Numbered from the stretch's first letter, positions 12,761 through 24,661 are shown. The stretch is DNA of 64,000 nt from Meconema thalassinum (GCA_946902985.2 OX336388.2:367213387-367277386); one strand, 5' to 3'. Translations and numbers: made by a program. Notes: generated from the sequence alone by a model not told the origin.

Positions 12761-13042
12761 ATTGCATTAAATGAACTGAGATGGGAAAGACGTGCAGCTA
12801 TTATTTTAGAATTGTTTTTTTAATTTAAAAATGGCTTTATTCGGTCAACACGAGTGTACTCAATTGTAATGGGTACTGCTCCCTTAACCGGAAAAAATTG
12901 CATGAGATTAACAAATTCCATCACGACAAAAGCATATAATTGTATGATATACACAGGATGTCTCTGAGATTAGTACAAACATGGTTTCTCCCATCTGTTG
13001 GCTTGGCCCTGAATACATCTGACTTGAAATATATTTCCTATA

Positions 13043-13779
13043 ACTGGAGCAGGAATACACTCATCTCTCTTCTCACTCTGCTTCCCAGTAGGCCAAAACA
13101 AAACAAACTTTGATGCTGAGATAAGAGCAATTTCACATGCACTCCATCAGTTATTAGGCAGAAACATTGATTATCAATAATGTTTTATCATTACAGATTC
13201 AAAAGCAGCCATCCAAGACATCTCGTCAAATTATAAGCCCCAAAATAAAGAACTGAAACAATTTTTTTGATGATAAAAACCCTTCAAAGACTCCACAAAC
13301 AGATCTCATTTGAGTGGATCCCTTCTCATGTTGGAATTGCAGGTAATGAAGAGGCAGACAGATCAGCAAAAAAAGGTACCACACTACAACAACCTGTCAG
13401 TCAGACTGATTTTATGTCAGCAAAAAGGATCTTGAAAAATACTATCAAAAACAGGTATCAAGAAATGGCAAAGAAAACAGCAGAAACCAAATTATGGAAG
13501 GACATTGATGCTAAATGGGATCAATATAAATTAACACCAAGAAGAGAAGCTGTAGCCTTCTTCAGACTTAACACTGGCCATGACTGCCTTGCAGCTCATC
13601 TGAAACGAATCAACATCCTGAGATCTGAACAATGCACACTTTGTTACGAACCTGGAAGTATAATGGATAAGGGGCACCTGCTACATTGCAGCAAACTTGA
13701 GGCGACTGCTAGAACTTCTGGAAACCTCACACAACTCTATTGGAACGCAATAAAGCTAATGGATTGGAATCCGGGCTAG
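13043..13779 (+). pseudogene. LINE 3' fragment: RNase H domain and C-terminal zinc knuckle
   Basis: A 5'-truncated Jockey/R1-like non-LTR retrotransposon. The RNase H domain is visible as FDAEIRAISHALHQL, then FIITDSKAAI, then IPSHVGIAGNEEADRSAK, which holds the catalytic Glu and Asp residues. A TAA near 13180 and a stop and frame change near 13268 break it. The open part (13267-13779) ends with a Cys/His cluster (CTLCYEPG, then GHLLHC) usual at the C-terminus of such proteins. A (CAA)n-type tail follows at about 13788-13808, the expected 3' end of a LINE insertion. It is inactive. Confidence 0.85.
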
Positions 13780-13809
13780 CCATAGGAAACAACAACAAAC
13801 AACAACAAT

Positions 13810-14373
13810 GCATTTCCTATTTCAAAAATTGCAGAGATAAAAAAAAAATAATGAAAATCGATTGTTTGTAGCTCAGGTAGTATAAAATGTGAATAGCGTA
13901 GGACTGACATACATTACAATATGTCTCATTGTGAAAACATTTGCAGATTGTACGTAGAATGTTTCTCTACAGTTCATGCATCCATACTACCAGAAGCTGT
14001 AATGTAGTGATGTTCTTACGAAATTGTTCATACATATTATGCATGCATACGTCGTTAAATTGCTGTTTACTGATGTGTTTGGAGATAAGTACATCTTACA
14101 CAAGTTAGAAATAAATAAACTACGTTGTTTTAAAATAGAGAAAGGTTTGTCCGAGGGAGGAGCATTATGTCGTAAGCACCTCACTTCATTACAACTCCTG
14201 ACAGTATGCACGCATTAATTGAATGCAACAATTCTACGTACAAGCAGAAAACGGTTTCACACAGTAATATATTGTAATGCATGTCAGAAAATCCCTAAGT
14301 CATTCATCATTAATTACCACCCGTGCTACAAACATCATATTTTAACATATACATTTTTTGTTGGAAATAAGAG
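13810..14373. other. No gene seen
   Basis: AT-rich. Overlapping frames at 13987-14218 on both strands are mutual shadows without motif support. Confidence 0.5.
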
Positions 14374-14487
14374 ATTTTAGAAGTGAAATGCCATTTCCTG
14401 GGGTTCAGATTCCACGTAAAAAGGAGGTTCCGTGGCTCATGATCGCATGATTAACGGTCACGTAAAACTAAGAAACTTCCTTCCTTT
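14374..14487 (+). mobile_element. SINE family S6, 5'-truncated fragment
   Basis: Matches the 3' half of the S6 copy at 61440-61638 read on the minus strand: GAAGTGAAATGCC, then ATTCCACGTAAAAAGGAGGT, then CCGTGGCTCATGATC, ending in CTTCCTTCC. The tRNA-like head is missing, as expected from 5' truncation. Confidence 0.7.
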
Positions 14488-15128
14488 TGTTTGAAATAGG
14501 ACAATATTTTCACGTCATATGAATTCAAGGCCATAACAACTACCAGCAGTTTAAGGTGAAACACCTTGTATACGACGCCAAGGTGTATATTTCACAAAAC
14601 TCAAGCTCTTAAACCAGACGAAGTTGGAATGTGTGCTTTGTAGCAAAAGGTTCCAAAGCGTCTCAATAATACAGGAAAAATCTTTCCTTTCTTGAAAAGT
14701 TAGCGGTATTATAATTATTTGTTTATAAAGTGTGTTTGAAGATATGAGCAAGATGGTAGTCCATGCCAGAAATATGACGCGTTGAACCCGCATAGCAGTG
14801 AAGTAGGGATGGTGGTATATCCACATGGAGTGTACACAAGTAACCGATCGTAGCAAATGAGCACTAAAAAGAAAGAGAATTGCTCACAGTACTGACAAAT
14901 TGCACTCTGATTTCTTAAAGATCGACAATGTGTTTAAAATGTGCGTTTAAACAAGTAACCAAGGCGATAACCCCTGCCAGAAATGCGCAGCGTCGAGCTC
15001 AATAAAACCGTGTGTGTGGTTTATACACATGCCCTCGCATGGGTCTGTTAATAATAATCATTAACAATTGATTGATACCTTTCAGTTGGTCAACAGGAAT
15101 AGGCTATATGTTCAATTAAATTAGGTAA
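14488..15128. other. No gene seen
   Basis: Unassigned sequence. A minus-strand frame of 101 codons at 14551-14856 has no recognisable domain. Confidence 0.5.
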
Positions 15129-15129
15129 C

Positions 15130-15550
15130 GCTTCGGTGGCGTAGATGGTAGCAAGCTGAACTGCTGTTCCCAAAATAGCGGGTTCAAACCCGGCCGAAAT
15201 CATCGGATTTTTAAGAACGTTAAAAAATCCTTCAGTATGCCTTCCTTCAGAGGGGAAGTAAAGCCGGCGCTCGCATGTCATAGATTTATGGCATGTAAAT
15301 TATTCGTCCACAGACCAAACTTGTATGAAGCTAAATTGTTAGGTTAGATTTCGTCGTAATGCTCTATCAAAGTTCAACATTCACCACTAGGTATCATTGA
15401 TATGTGGTGGCGAGAGTTGGAACTACTTGAAATTGAACGGAACTTGTAGCTCACCCTAAGGGTGTCCGCTGGAAGCAGCTACAGACTCAGGTGAGCCGAA
15501 CATGTCCTCGGACACTCCCGGCACTAAAATCCATACGATAAATAAATAAA
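15130..15550 (+). mobile_element. SINE family S2
   Basis: The head GCTTCGGTGGCGTAGATGG and B-box-like GGTTCAAACCC are tRNA-like. The body has a strong inverted repeat at about 15366-15425. The 3' domain (GAAGCAGCTACAGACTCAGG, then GAGCCGAACATGTCCTCGG) is shared with family S3. It ends in an (AAAT)n tail. Other copies are at 36838, 48055 and, reversed, about 49490-49681. Confidence 0.8.
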
Positions 15551-15584
15551 TTATATTAGGTGGGTAACACGAGATTCTAACTGG

Positions 15585-15870
15585 AATATTCACATATTCG
15601 CACATAAAAGCAGGAGACGACCGTGGCCTTAAGTTAGGAACCATCCCAGCATGTACCTGGAAGAGAAGTGGGGAGCCACGGAAAACCACATCCAAGATGA
15701 CTGTAGTGAGAATCGAGTTCACTTTTCCTTAATTCTGTGTCACGAGTCTGATTGAACCCTGTTCTATCACTCAGATCAAAAGTAAATTTCTTGGCAGAAC
15801 CGAGAATCGAACAGGAATCCACAGTGGTAGTAAAGAAGGCTATCCACTAATCCATAAGATGGTACTATGT
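15585..15870 (-). mobile_element. SINE family S5, minus strand
   Basis: Read on the minus strand it has the GATTCTCGGTTCTGCCAAGA head region and the CCATCCCAGC / CTTAAGTTAGGAACC mid region of S5 copies at 32608-33025 and 47492-47925. It is diverged and its boundaries are approximate. Confidence 0.65.
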
Positions 15871-15894
15871 TCAGTCTGCTTCTCACGAGGCAGC

Positions 15895-16000
15895 CCTCAC
15901 ACTAGAAATAGAATTTCTTGGTAGAGCTGGGAAACGAACCCGAACGTCCAGGCGCCAGCCATGAACGCTAGCCACTACACCATGAGGTAGCGTCTTTAAA
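15895..16000 (-). mobile_element. SINE head fragment (S5-like), minus strand
   Basis: On the minus strand: CTCATGGTGTAGTGGCTAGC followed by GGTTCGTTTCCCAGCTCTACC, a tRNA-like A-box/B-box pair. Only the head is present. Compare 32940-33020. Confidence 0.6.
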
Positions 16001-16382
16001 GTCGGGTCAGGGATGAGGTGAGATTAGTTTCTTACGTTGAGGATAGTTTGTAGACTCGGACATGAAATGAAGATTAATCCATCTGGTCAAAAATTTGGTA
16101 GGATGATCCCGTGACCCATTTGTAGGTACCGTCATGGAGTTAGCCTGAACTTGAAAACCACAGACAATCATGGGGAATCAGTTTGAGGACGACTAACTCT
16201 GCTATTCAAACCCAGTCGCCTTCCGAGTTCGGAGATAGCCTGGTCCCATTGCATCGCATGCCTCAACGCGTGTTGATATCATGGTCGTTTTAGTTACCAG
16301 TCCTGGTAGTCCCTGAATAGACTGAGATCTGGAGTTGGCCGATCAAAGGCTAATTTGGCAACATGGGGTTAATATTCATTAA
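16001..16382. other. No confident feature; possible old SINE fragment
   Basis: Around 16200-16240, a TCAAACCCAGTCGCC stretch recalls a tRNA-like B box, but no full SINE can be aligned. Nothing else is recognised. Confidence 0.4.
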
Positions 16383-16517
16383 GACTGTGGAGAAGACCAA
16401 ACTGTTCAACATATGCTTCAATGTGGATTATATCCAGCCTCCTGTACAGAGGACGATCTTCCTCAAGGAACAGAAATGGCATTGGAAGTGGCCAAGTTTT
16501 GGGCTAAAATAATATAA
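16383..16517 (+). pseudogene. LINE ORF2 C-terminal fragment
   Basis: A 44-codon frame ending in TAA reads DCGEDQTVQHMLQC, then CTEDDLP, then ALEVAKFWAKII. This is the typical extreme C-terminus of Jockey-like reverse transcriptase proteins: a Cys/His cluster, then an acidic ED(L/D) segment and VAKFWA. A stop lies just upstream, so this is a 5'-truncated dead copy. The family assignment is from recognition of the motif only. Confidence 0.65.
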
Positions 16518-16547
16518 CTGTGTAAAACATGTATATTTCTGATATGA

Positions 16548-16883
16548 AATTAAATTAAATCCACAGCCTGCTTCCAATCTCGGACCGGGTCAGGAATGGA
16601 ATGAATGAAGCCCCCTTCTAGCGGCGAGGATATGAACTGTGCCTGCTGCCAGGGCCTGACCCACTCCTCAGGGGCAATGATTAAATGAATGACAGATGAA
16701 ATGAAATGATGGTGGAAAGTGTTGCTAGAATGAAATTTTGACAGGGAAACCCGGAGTAACCGGTGATAAACCTGTCTGCCTCCGTTTTGTCCAGCACAGA
16801 TCTCACATGGAGTGCCCGGGATTTGAACCACGGACCCAGTGGTGAGAGGCCGGCGTGCTGCCGCCTAAGTCACGGAGGCTATC
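16548..16883 (-). mobile_element. SINE family S1, minus strand
   Basis: Flanked by the target-site duplication TTTCTGATATGA (16536 and 16884). Read on the minus strand it begins GCCTCCGTGACTTAGGCGG, has the B-box-like GGTTCAAATCC and ends near GGCTGTGGATTTAATTTAAT. Two forward copies, at 33191 and 46495, define the same ends. Confidence 0.9.
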
Positions 16884-16899
16884 TTTCTGATATGAGAAT

Positions 16900-17124
16900 A
16901 ATAATATCATAGAAAATGGATTTATTGACGGTTAGGTTTTGAGGTAAAAGAGCCTCGTAGAATAGGCATTTTTGACACTTGTCCATTTAATTTCCTAACG
17001 GAACTACTTGCTGTTATTTCATATTAGAGCCTTTGAATATCTTCATCCTCTCACATCTGATTACTGCATTATATTAAAGTAATATTATTAGTTCAATTAT
17101 AACATCAGGACAATAGCTGACAAC
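16900..17124. other. No gene seen
   Basis: AT-rich flank of element B, without recognisable content. Confidence 0.5.
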
Positions 17125-17128
17125 CTAC
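17125..17128. other. Target-site duplication CTAC (5') of element B
   Basis: CTAC directly precedes the 5' LTR and recurs at 30042-30045 directly after the 3' LTR. A 4-base duplication is consistent with Ty3/Gypsy integration. Confidence 0.85.
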
Positions 17129-19862
17129 TGAACCCTTTATCCTCTGATGGATAAATGATTCGATGTTTTATTTCTACAATTAATTAATATTTCCACCAGC
17201 GTCATGAAATAGCCAGACGAAGATGAGGAAACTTCAAGCATTTGTTGGAGACAGTGGGGACATACATGCAGCAGTTTGACAAAAGGCTAAATACTTAAGG
17301 ATTGTGAAAAGAAAGAGCCTAGCAATGTTTCAGAAGGACAGGTGGTGGCTACCTCGAAATAGAAGGGACGCGTGGTGAGACACGCTTATGGTATGTTCAT
17401 TGTACTATTCGCGCCTAGAAAAAATATAATGCAGTAACGTGAGTGGCTGATGGTACTACTGGACACTCCTACGAGGCCGAGGTCTGATAAAAACCGCGAA
17501 GTTAACGAAAAAGTGGAACCAATGGGAGATGAATGCTTACGAACGCGCCAAGTCTAGCTTGGGCACGCGATAGCTAGCATTAACGCGGGAGATCGGCTAG
17601 ACAACATCTCTACGATCGATTCTAGAATTAATGGGCATATTCTTGACCTGAGCAATTTTACGAGTTCAGTGATATTTGTTTCATTCCTGTACCACTATTA
17701 TTTTGAGAAATTTTTATATAATTTCCCCCTCTATCGATACCTAGGGCCAGTTCATTTATAAGTGGCGTGAAGAGCCAAGAATTATTATTACAATTTGTGC
17801 GTCTGAGGACGTAGGTCATTATTACATTGTGTGTGTCGGGAGACACAGGTTATTATTACATTTTGCGCGTCTGAGGACGTAGGCACTTGTACTTTGCGTG
17901 TCATGAGGACACAGATTTTATTAATACAAATGTGTTGTAAATTCAGTGTGATAGATAGTCACAGTACTAATTTGTAGGGACAGTATCATCGACAATTCGC
18001 CAACAGACTGTTCTGGGGAAATAAGTACCTAAAACGGTGAATTTAGTAGACAGATATCGAGTGTGTAATAATCTATAACTTTTTGCATCAGCACGAGAGA
18101 TGACATCGCTTATCCTGGAAGAAGTTTGGAACTGTCAACACTCCGTCGAGATGTTTGAGATGAGCTAAGCAGCATTAAGTAGGGAGATGGCTGCAGATGT
18201 TCGCTGACGGTGACTGGCCGAGGATGAGTACTGAATAATATGCTTATTATCTGACAAATTAACTTATGGTATATGGGACATATTTTGTTTGTAAATATCT
18301 TGCTTGTGTTGATTAACGTAGTGTATTTAGTTTTGGTCTGACACACCTTTTGCATGCAAACAGCTCGCATAATTTTTCATAGTCGTAAGTTCTTGTTTGT
18401 TTGTTTTAACTAACGTGGCTATGTGGACGACCGTGTTCGCATATGTTTACGTAATGCGATTAAGAAACGTCTCTCGGAGATATATTGTGTTTCAGAAGTA
18501 GGACTGAATTAGTATAATCATACAGTAGAGTGGAGGGTAAATTAACCTTTGTAATGTTTATTATTGATCCGATTCAGTGAGTTTATTGCCGTTGGAGCAA
18601 TGTGAGTTGTGGCGAAGAGCAGTCAGCTCTATCGTAGGTTTTAATATTTCTTAAATAGATTGTGAGCATCTGATTCAACCGACCTGTGTGAAAAGTGTTA
18701 TGTCATTCCCAGCAGTGTGTGTGTGTGTGTATTTTATTGGTCATTACAAGCGGGAATTTCAGCCTAGACTGATTTCTGTCAGCTTGGTGCCAAGTCCATA
18801 ACTTTACCTTGCGAGGACATATGTGGCTATATCGATTAATGTCTTACCATATGTTTATGTGGTTGTGATTTGTTGCTGTTGATTCTACGAGATAACGGGA
18901 CAGTTGGTCAAGTTATTTTTACACACTGGAGCTGGACGATGACAAGAGTTGAGGAAGGGGGAAGCTGTTTTCACAAGGCGGGCTGAATGGATTGCATCGA
19001 GGTCATTAGTGGAGTGCTTGTTGGCTCCGTAATAATACTTGAAATACAGAATAAGAACTGATCAATGATAAAAATTGTTTAAATAAATGGGAGTTGCCTA
19101 GGAATCACTATAATCTCCGAAGCGTTAGCTTAACGTGCATTTTTGTTCATATAAGGTAATCTCAGCCGGTGAGGCTTTTGTTGTTGTTGGTTTCATTCCA
19201 TGTTTATGTTCCGTATTAGTGACCCGCGCAGTCACGTGCGATGCTGTCTTTTCCTTGTTTGTGTATTGAGCAATTGGCCGTGTTGGCAGCTCATTTGTCA
19301 GATGCGTCATCGCACTGAAGGAGAGTCTCGAGGGAGATTCCTGTAAATATTAGATTTTAGATTGTGTGTCAGCATTAATTTTGAGGGTTTTTATTAGTGT
19401 TGTGTCCTATATCCGTAAACGTTGATTTACGAGATGATTGTTCGTAAGCATCGTGGCTGTTACCCGCTGTAAACGAACAGTCATCCAAGTACTCATTCCA
19501 CGTAGTTAGTCATTACGCGTACATAAAATCCCAATGCAAGTTAGTGGAACTTGGATCCACATTTTTATGAGGGGGAGATCCATCTGACTCCTCAACGTTG
19601 ATAGATATTTCTGTCATGGGAAGATTCAGGGAGGAATATTATTATTGTTGTTGTTTATATTCAATTTTTTTTGCACTAATAGTCATTAAATTATGTTATT
19701 ATTTTACGCCTTGTCACTTCCTTTCTTAATTATAGTTTTAATCCTATGACCCTTCCCTCAGTAGAACATGTTGTTTGGCGAACGTAAACATGACACTATG
19801 AACTGAGCGCGACCCCTTGATCAAGATTCTTGCATATAAACACTGCAATACTGAAGGGTTCA
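17129..19862 (+). repeat. 5' LTR of element B (2,734 bp)
   Basis: Starts TGAACCCTT and ends AAGGGTTCA, a perfect 9-base inverted terminal repeat in TG...CA form. It is nearly identical to 27313-30041. It contains a GT microsatellite at about 18717-18730 and a cluster of small hairpins at 17800-17912. No convincing protein-coding frame was seen within it. Confidence 0.95.
17800..17912 (+). other. Cluster of four small hairpins in the LTR
   Basis: Four spaced hairpins: CGTC-TGAG-GACG (17800), TGTGTC-GGGA-GACACA (17832), CGTC-TGAG-GACG (17868) and GTGTC-ATGAG-GACAC (17898). They are separated by similar ATTATTACA-type spacers, so they look like a tandem repeat of about 32-35 bases. The arm sequence changes between copies while pairing is kept. 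The second LTR has the same cluster at 27983-28096. The role is unknown; RNA structure or a protein-binding array are both possible. Confidence 0.6.
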
Positions 19863-19874
19863 TAGGAGGTAAAC

Positions 19875-19896
19875 TGGCACGGCCAAGCGTGGGGCG
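19875..19896 (+). promoter_or_regulatory. Candidate primer-binding site of element B
   Basis: TGGCACGGCCAAGCGTGGGG begins 12 bases after the LTR. It starts with TGG as expected for pairing to a tRNA 3' CCA, and shares CGTGGGGC with the sites of elements A and C. The tRNA identity is unresolved. Confidence 0.55.
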
Positions 19897-20559
19897 GTTC
19901 ACTGTGGTGTAGCGGCAAAGAAATTGCACATGTCAATGTAAGCGTAGTTGGGTTTACAAACTGACGTAACAATGAAGGTGTATTTTTGTTGCTGGTTCGC
20001 TGCTGGAACACATTTAGTTGGCGTATTTGAGTAAAACTGGCATGCCACAAGTGGAGGCAAATATGACAGTATTTTAATCACCGGAAAGTGATATTTTATT
20101 AAAAGTAATTGAGGCGAAGAGGATACCGCCAACTGTGTCAAATATAAATTAAAATCATGAGTTTGCAATGTAAAATACGGTTCACGATTTTGTCTATCGA
20201 ATTAAAGCAAAAGTAACATACGTGATATCGGGCGCCCAATGATTAAGATTTGTTTAGAAAGTCAAACTCATGAAAATGTTAGGAATCTGGTAGCCTTAAA
20301 TGACAATTAATACTTCGTTAATAAGTCAGTGTTAATATCAGATCAGGATAACAATTTAATGCCTGAATATGTGTTTGGGTTTAAATTAATTTGAGTAAAA
20401 TTAAAACCACTCAGAGAGGCGATTGACTAGTGGGATTAAATGTAAAATATAAATGAACTGAGTAGGGTAAAGATATTAAATGTGCATTGGGATTGTATGT
20501 GTATGTCAGGGGGCATTGCTTTATGCCATTTCCCTAATGTCTCATATAAATTATATAAC
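19897..20559 (+). other. Leader of element B
   Basis: Non-coding leader between primer site and gag. Its part at about 20338-20498 is duplicated inside the RNase H region at 24891-25050. Confidence 0.7.
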
Positions 20560-23013
20560 ATGGCAACAGTATAACAGATTCAAGAAATCATTGAAAGTGC
20601 TGCTAGGAGGACACAGAAATTGTTGGACACCAAATTGGCGGAACAGAGTGAATCATTAAACACTAAACTATCAGAACAGGGCGAATCATTAAACGCGAAA
20701 TTATCTGAACAAATAAACAATAGTATGTTAGAACAAAGTGAAGCATTAAACGCGAAATTATCTGAACAAATAAACAATAGTATGTTAGAAGAAAGTGAGT
20801 CTATAAACAAATTGTCTGAGCAGAGTGAATCACTAAAAACTAAACTATCCGAACAAAGTGAATCACTAAACACTAAACTATCCGAACAAAGTGAATCACT
20901 AAACACTAAACTATCCGAACAAAGTGAATCACTAAACACAAAACTATCTAAACAAAGTGAATCATTGCGGACACAATTAAACAACAGTAGGATTGAACAA
21001 AATGAATATCAGGCGGAACAAGCTAGATTATTAAAAAGTGAAATCAATGACACTATAAATTCGCAGTTAGAGGCGCAGAATGTTAAAAACATGAACCAAT
21101 TAGCTTCGTTAACCGCAGAGATGAAGGATCACACTAATCAACAGATGGTATTGCTGGCCCTAGATGTTAGTAAAAACAATGAAAAACAATTAGATCAGAT
21201 TAAGAAAATGGAAATTATATTTGATCAAAAACTTTGCATTCTGGATGAAACGGTGTTAGGTAATTTAGAGCAAATTGAACTAGCATGCACTATGAGTACG
21301 AGCTAGGTCAAGATAGTTCAGGATAAGATGGAAGGACGATTTAAGGAAATGGAAAAAAGCGGCAAGGTCATTCAGCAACAATTATCAGCGGTAGATGAAA
21401 ATATATCCGGCATAATTAAAGATATGGACCGTCTTGAAATAAAATCAGCGGAGCAATGGAAAAGCCTAAAAGCGGATCAGGATCAATTAAAGAATACCAT
21501 CGACGAAAGGCTGAGCCAGATAGAAAGCAATCAGGATGACATTAAAAGCCAGATTGAGGAGAAAGTAAGCACAATTAAGGAGCAAATAAGAAAAGATTGT
21601 CGAAAAATGAATATCGATTCTAAAGAGGAAAGATCAACCATCCTTAAGACAGTAGGCGAAATTCATACTCGTATTCAAGCATTAGAACAAGAAATTAAGA
21701 GTAAACTTAAAGAACAAACAGACAGGATCATTAAAGCTGAACTGAGGTCGATAGAACAATCCTCGATATTTAAAACGGGAACAATGAAAGATAAGCAGGA
21801 CGACTCAAATAGCCCGGAGGGGACGAGCACAGCAGGAAGTCAAACTCAGACAGAGAGCCCATTAACGACAAACACGGAGGGGTTTCGCAAGAATATTGAA
21901 AGGAGTTCCACACCACAGGACGGTCATCAGCCCACACAACTTATCCAAGTAATTCGCTCGAACGATTATAAATCGCAGAAGTACACGGAGAATTCAGGGG
22001 TGACACCTAAAGCCTTTATGAAAGAAACTGAAGATCATTACAATGACACTGGGGTACCTGAAGCACGTAGGTTAAGGATGAAGGAGAGATTCTTATCAGG
22101 AAATGTCCTTACATGGTTTTTAAGCTTCAAATATACATTTGGAACTATGGCAGATTTTAAAATCGCGTTTCCCCGCAAATACTGGTCTCCGGCATTGCAA
22201 CAGAGTTTAAGAATGGAGCCTTACTCTCGGAAATACCAAACTACCCAGCAAACGAAATACTCAGATTTCTTTAACATGCAAATGCTAAAATTTCGCGACC
22301 TTGATTACCCTTTAAATGAAGCGGATCTGGTGATGACTATAGCGCGGCAATTACCAGTCAACGTGCAACAAGTACTAGTCGCAGCGAACGTTAGTATGGC
22401 CTTACATGCAGAACAGATATTACGCCAGATAGATGAGACTACATCTCATAATCATTATAGAGAAGGAAGACAACTGGAGTTAGTAAATACGACAGAGGTC
22501 ATAAAACCGAAACAGGCGAACACTAAAACGCAGGGTACAAATGCAAGCACATCCACACCTAGGCGAAACCAGGAAGAAGTAGAAAACAGACCGTACCAGC
22601 GTAACGAGAATAACTATAACAATAGGTCATATCAAGACAACAATAGATATCAACAGAGAGGGTATCAGCAATGGCGTGAAAATCGAAGAAATGAGGGGCC
22701 TTATGGAAGATACGGTAATTACAATGGGAATAAAAGATGGAAAGGAAGGAGAGATCAAAATCAAGGAGAGGCACGTAATTATCGAAATGACTGGGATGAT
22801 AGGCACGCTCAATCACAAAATTACCTAGAGGAATTACACGCTAGTCAAGGTGGAGAGCAAGGACGATGGGAGAAAGTCATTGGGAACATGAAGAATCCAG
22901 ACACACATACTCAGGAAGCTGGAAGTCTACTGAGACAAGAGGAATGTCAGGGGCGTGGGCGACAAAATGATGATGGGAGTCGCAGCGGAGCTAAAAAAAC
23001 TAAATTTGGATAA
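20560..23013 (+). pseudogene. gag: gag of element B, two in-frame stops
   Basis: The best start is the ATG at 20560 (MATV), in frame with the rest but followed by TAA at codon 5 (20572). A second stop, TAG, is at 21304. Otherwise the frame is open for over 800 codons. The N-terminal half is a long coiled coil with tandem SEQSESLNTKL-type repeats (20640-20970). The capsid-like core lies at about 21945-22440, with TWFLSFKYTFGTMADF, SRKYQTTQQTKYSDFF and ARQLPVNVQQVL. The tail (22560-22800) is rich in Asn, Arg and Tyr and has no CCHC knuckle. It should bind RNA and assemble particles. The pol frame overlaps its end by about 59 bases in the +1 frame. Confidence 0.85.
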
Positions 23014-24022
23014 AGGAGACAGTCTACAAACGCAACAGTTGGAATTTGAAGATGGATGGATAGTAGCGAACATACAAGAATGGATTGCTTTGCCAGGAGC
23101 TTGCCTGGAGGAGACGGTGAAACCACGGAACGATGAAATTAGGCAGGTACCCAATATTTACGCGAGGATTGGTGGAATTAATATAAGATGTTTATTGGAT
23201 ACGGGGTCGCAGATCAGTCTGGTATCGGAGGCCTTGGTTCGAGAGTTGGGACGGAGGCAGAATATTCCTGTGATTCCCGTACCACAACTCAAAGTGAGGG
23301 GTGTTATTCCTGAACGCACCGTCACTTGTAAACGTCAGGCATACTTAGAGCTGAACATATTGGAACACACTTTTGGGCAAACATTCATTATCATGGCAAA
23401 GATGAATTTCAATATAATTCTTGGTGCAAATTTAATTTGTGACTATCAAGCAGTGATAGATTTGCACAGGAACACAGTCAGTTTTAGAGAGTATGATCAA
23501 CTGAAGAACGTGGGATTGCATATGGATGAAATCACTACCGGAAGAGATGTAAATTCTTGGGCATTGGAAGCAATATCGGAAGAGACGGAAGAGGAGATAC
23601 GAAAGGCAGGAGATAACATCATAAAAGGAGCTGTTGTGGAACTAGATGAGGAGAGTGAATCCCAGGAGATATGGTCTTTATTAACAGAAGGAGATGACAG
23701 TGATGCACAATTTGAAGAGTTACTACAGGAGCGGCTCAATGACATTCAACTTGGGGGTGAACATAGAAAACAATTGGAAGAGATTTTAAGGAAGCACAAA
23801 GCAGTATTCGATACAGTACCTGGCAAAATATTAAATTTCAAATATTCAATGCAAGTCGAGGATTGGTCACCTTTCAAAAGTAGATTGTACCCAATTCCGG
23901 AAAAATATCGTGGTCAAGTCAAGGCCATTATAGATGAGATGTTACAAGCTGGAGTGATAAGGAAGACACCTACACCTTATCTAAACGATTTTGGCAGTCA
24001 CAAAACCAAATGGATCTATTAG
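22955..24022 (+). pseudogene. pol: pol of element B, part 1: protease and start of reverse transcriptase
   Basis: The frame is +1 relative to gag and overlaps its 3' end. The retroviral-type aspartic protease active site reads CLLDTGSQISLVSE (DTG at 23198-23206), with a later IILGANLICDY segment as the second hallmark. A hinge region rich in acidic residues follows. The start of the reverse transcriptase is visible as KILNFKYSMQVEDWSPFKSR, then YRGQVKAIIDEMLQAGVI. The frame is lost at about 23990-24010, where the reading continues in the frame of the next entry. The enzyme would process Gag-Pol and copy RNA. The break makes it non-functional as written. Confidence 0.9.
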
Positions 24023-24660
24023 ACTTTGTTTAGATGCCAGAAATCTCAACATGAGACTCATTTTTCCTGAGTATGACAGAGCGCCAATTATCAAAAACGT
24101 ACTAAAAGGCTTTAAGAACGAGAGCATTTATTCATCAGTAGACTTGACGTCCAGTTTCCACAATATTGAATTGTATGAGAAGTCACAGCTTCTAACTGGC
24201 TTCTTATTCGATAACCAAACGTTCTGCTTCGTCCGAATGCCCTTCGGAGTCAAAACAGCGGGCTGTGCTTTAATCCGAGCCCTGGATCGGAATCTAACCG
24301 AGGAAGTTAAGGAGACTACGGTGCGCTACATTGATGACATTCTTCTGGCATCCGACAACATTGAAATTCACATGGAAAATTTAGATAAAGTATTAGGCAA
24401 CCTTAATGCATCAAATTTCAAAGTAAACCTGAAGAAATCGCATTTCTTCAAGAGCGAGACCTTATATTTGGGTCACATCATTGACAAGGAGGGAGTGAAG
24501 CCAACCCCAGCTAAGATCGAAGCGATAAAGAATTTTCCTACACCAACGAGAGTCAAGCACATTCGGGCTTTCTTAGGCGTAACGGGATTCTTTAAAGAAA
24601 ACTGTCCAGGTTACACGGAGATTGTAGATCCAATGCAGGAAATGCTAAAAAGAATAATAA
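23991..24660 (+). pseudogene. pol: pol part 2: reverse transcriptase palm and thumb
   Basis: Continues the reverse transcriptase after a frameshift: AVTKPNGSIRLCLDARNLN, then SSVDLTSSFHNIELYE, FVRMPFGVKTAGCAL and the catalytic YIDD (24327-24338). The thumb follows (LYLGHIIDKEGVKPTP, then RAFLGVTGFF). All main Gypsy motifs are in the right order. A second frameshift at about 24655, in an A/T-rich run, moves the reading to the frame of the RNase H entry. Confidence 0.9.
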
Positions 24661-24661
24661 A

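Noticed and set aside
17658..19310. Small minus-strand frames repeated at 27842-29490
   Set aside because: Duplicates within the two LTR copies of element B; short and without domains.
20620..20622. TTG as the start of gag in element B
   Set aside because: The in-frame ATG at 20560 with MATV is a better start; the TTG only follows the premature TAA at codon 5.
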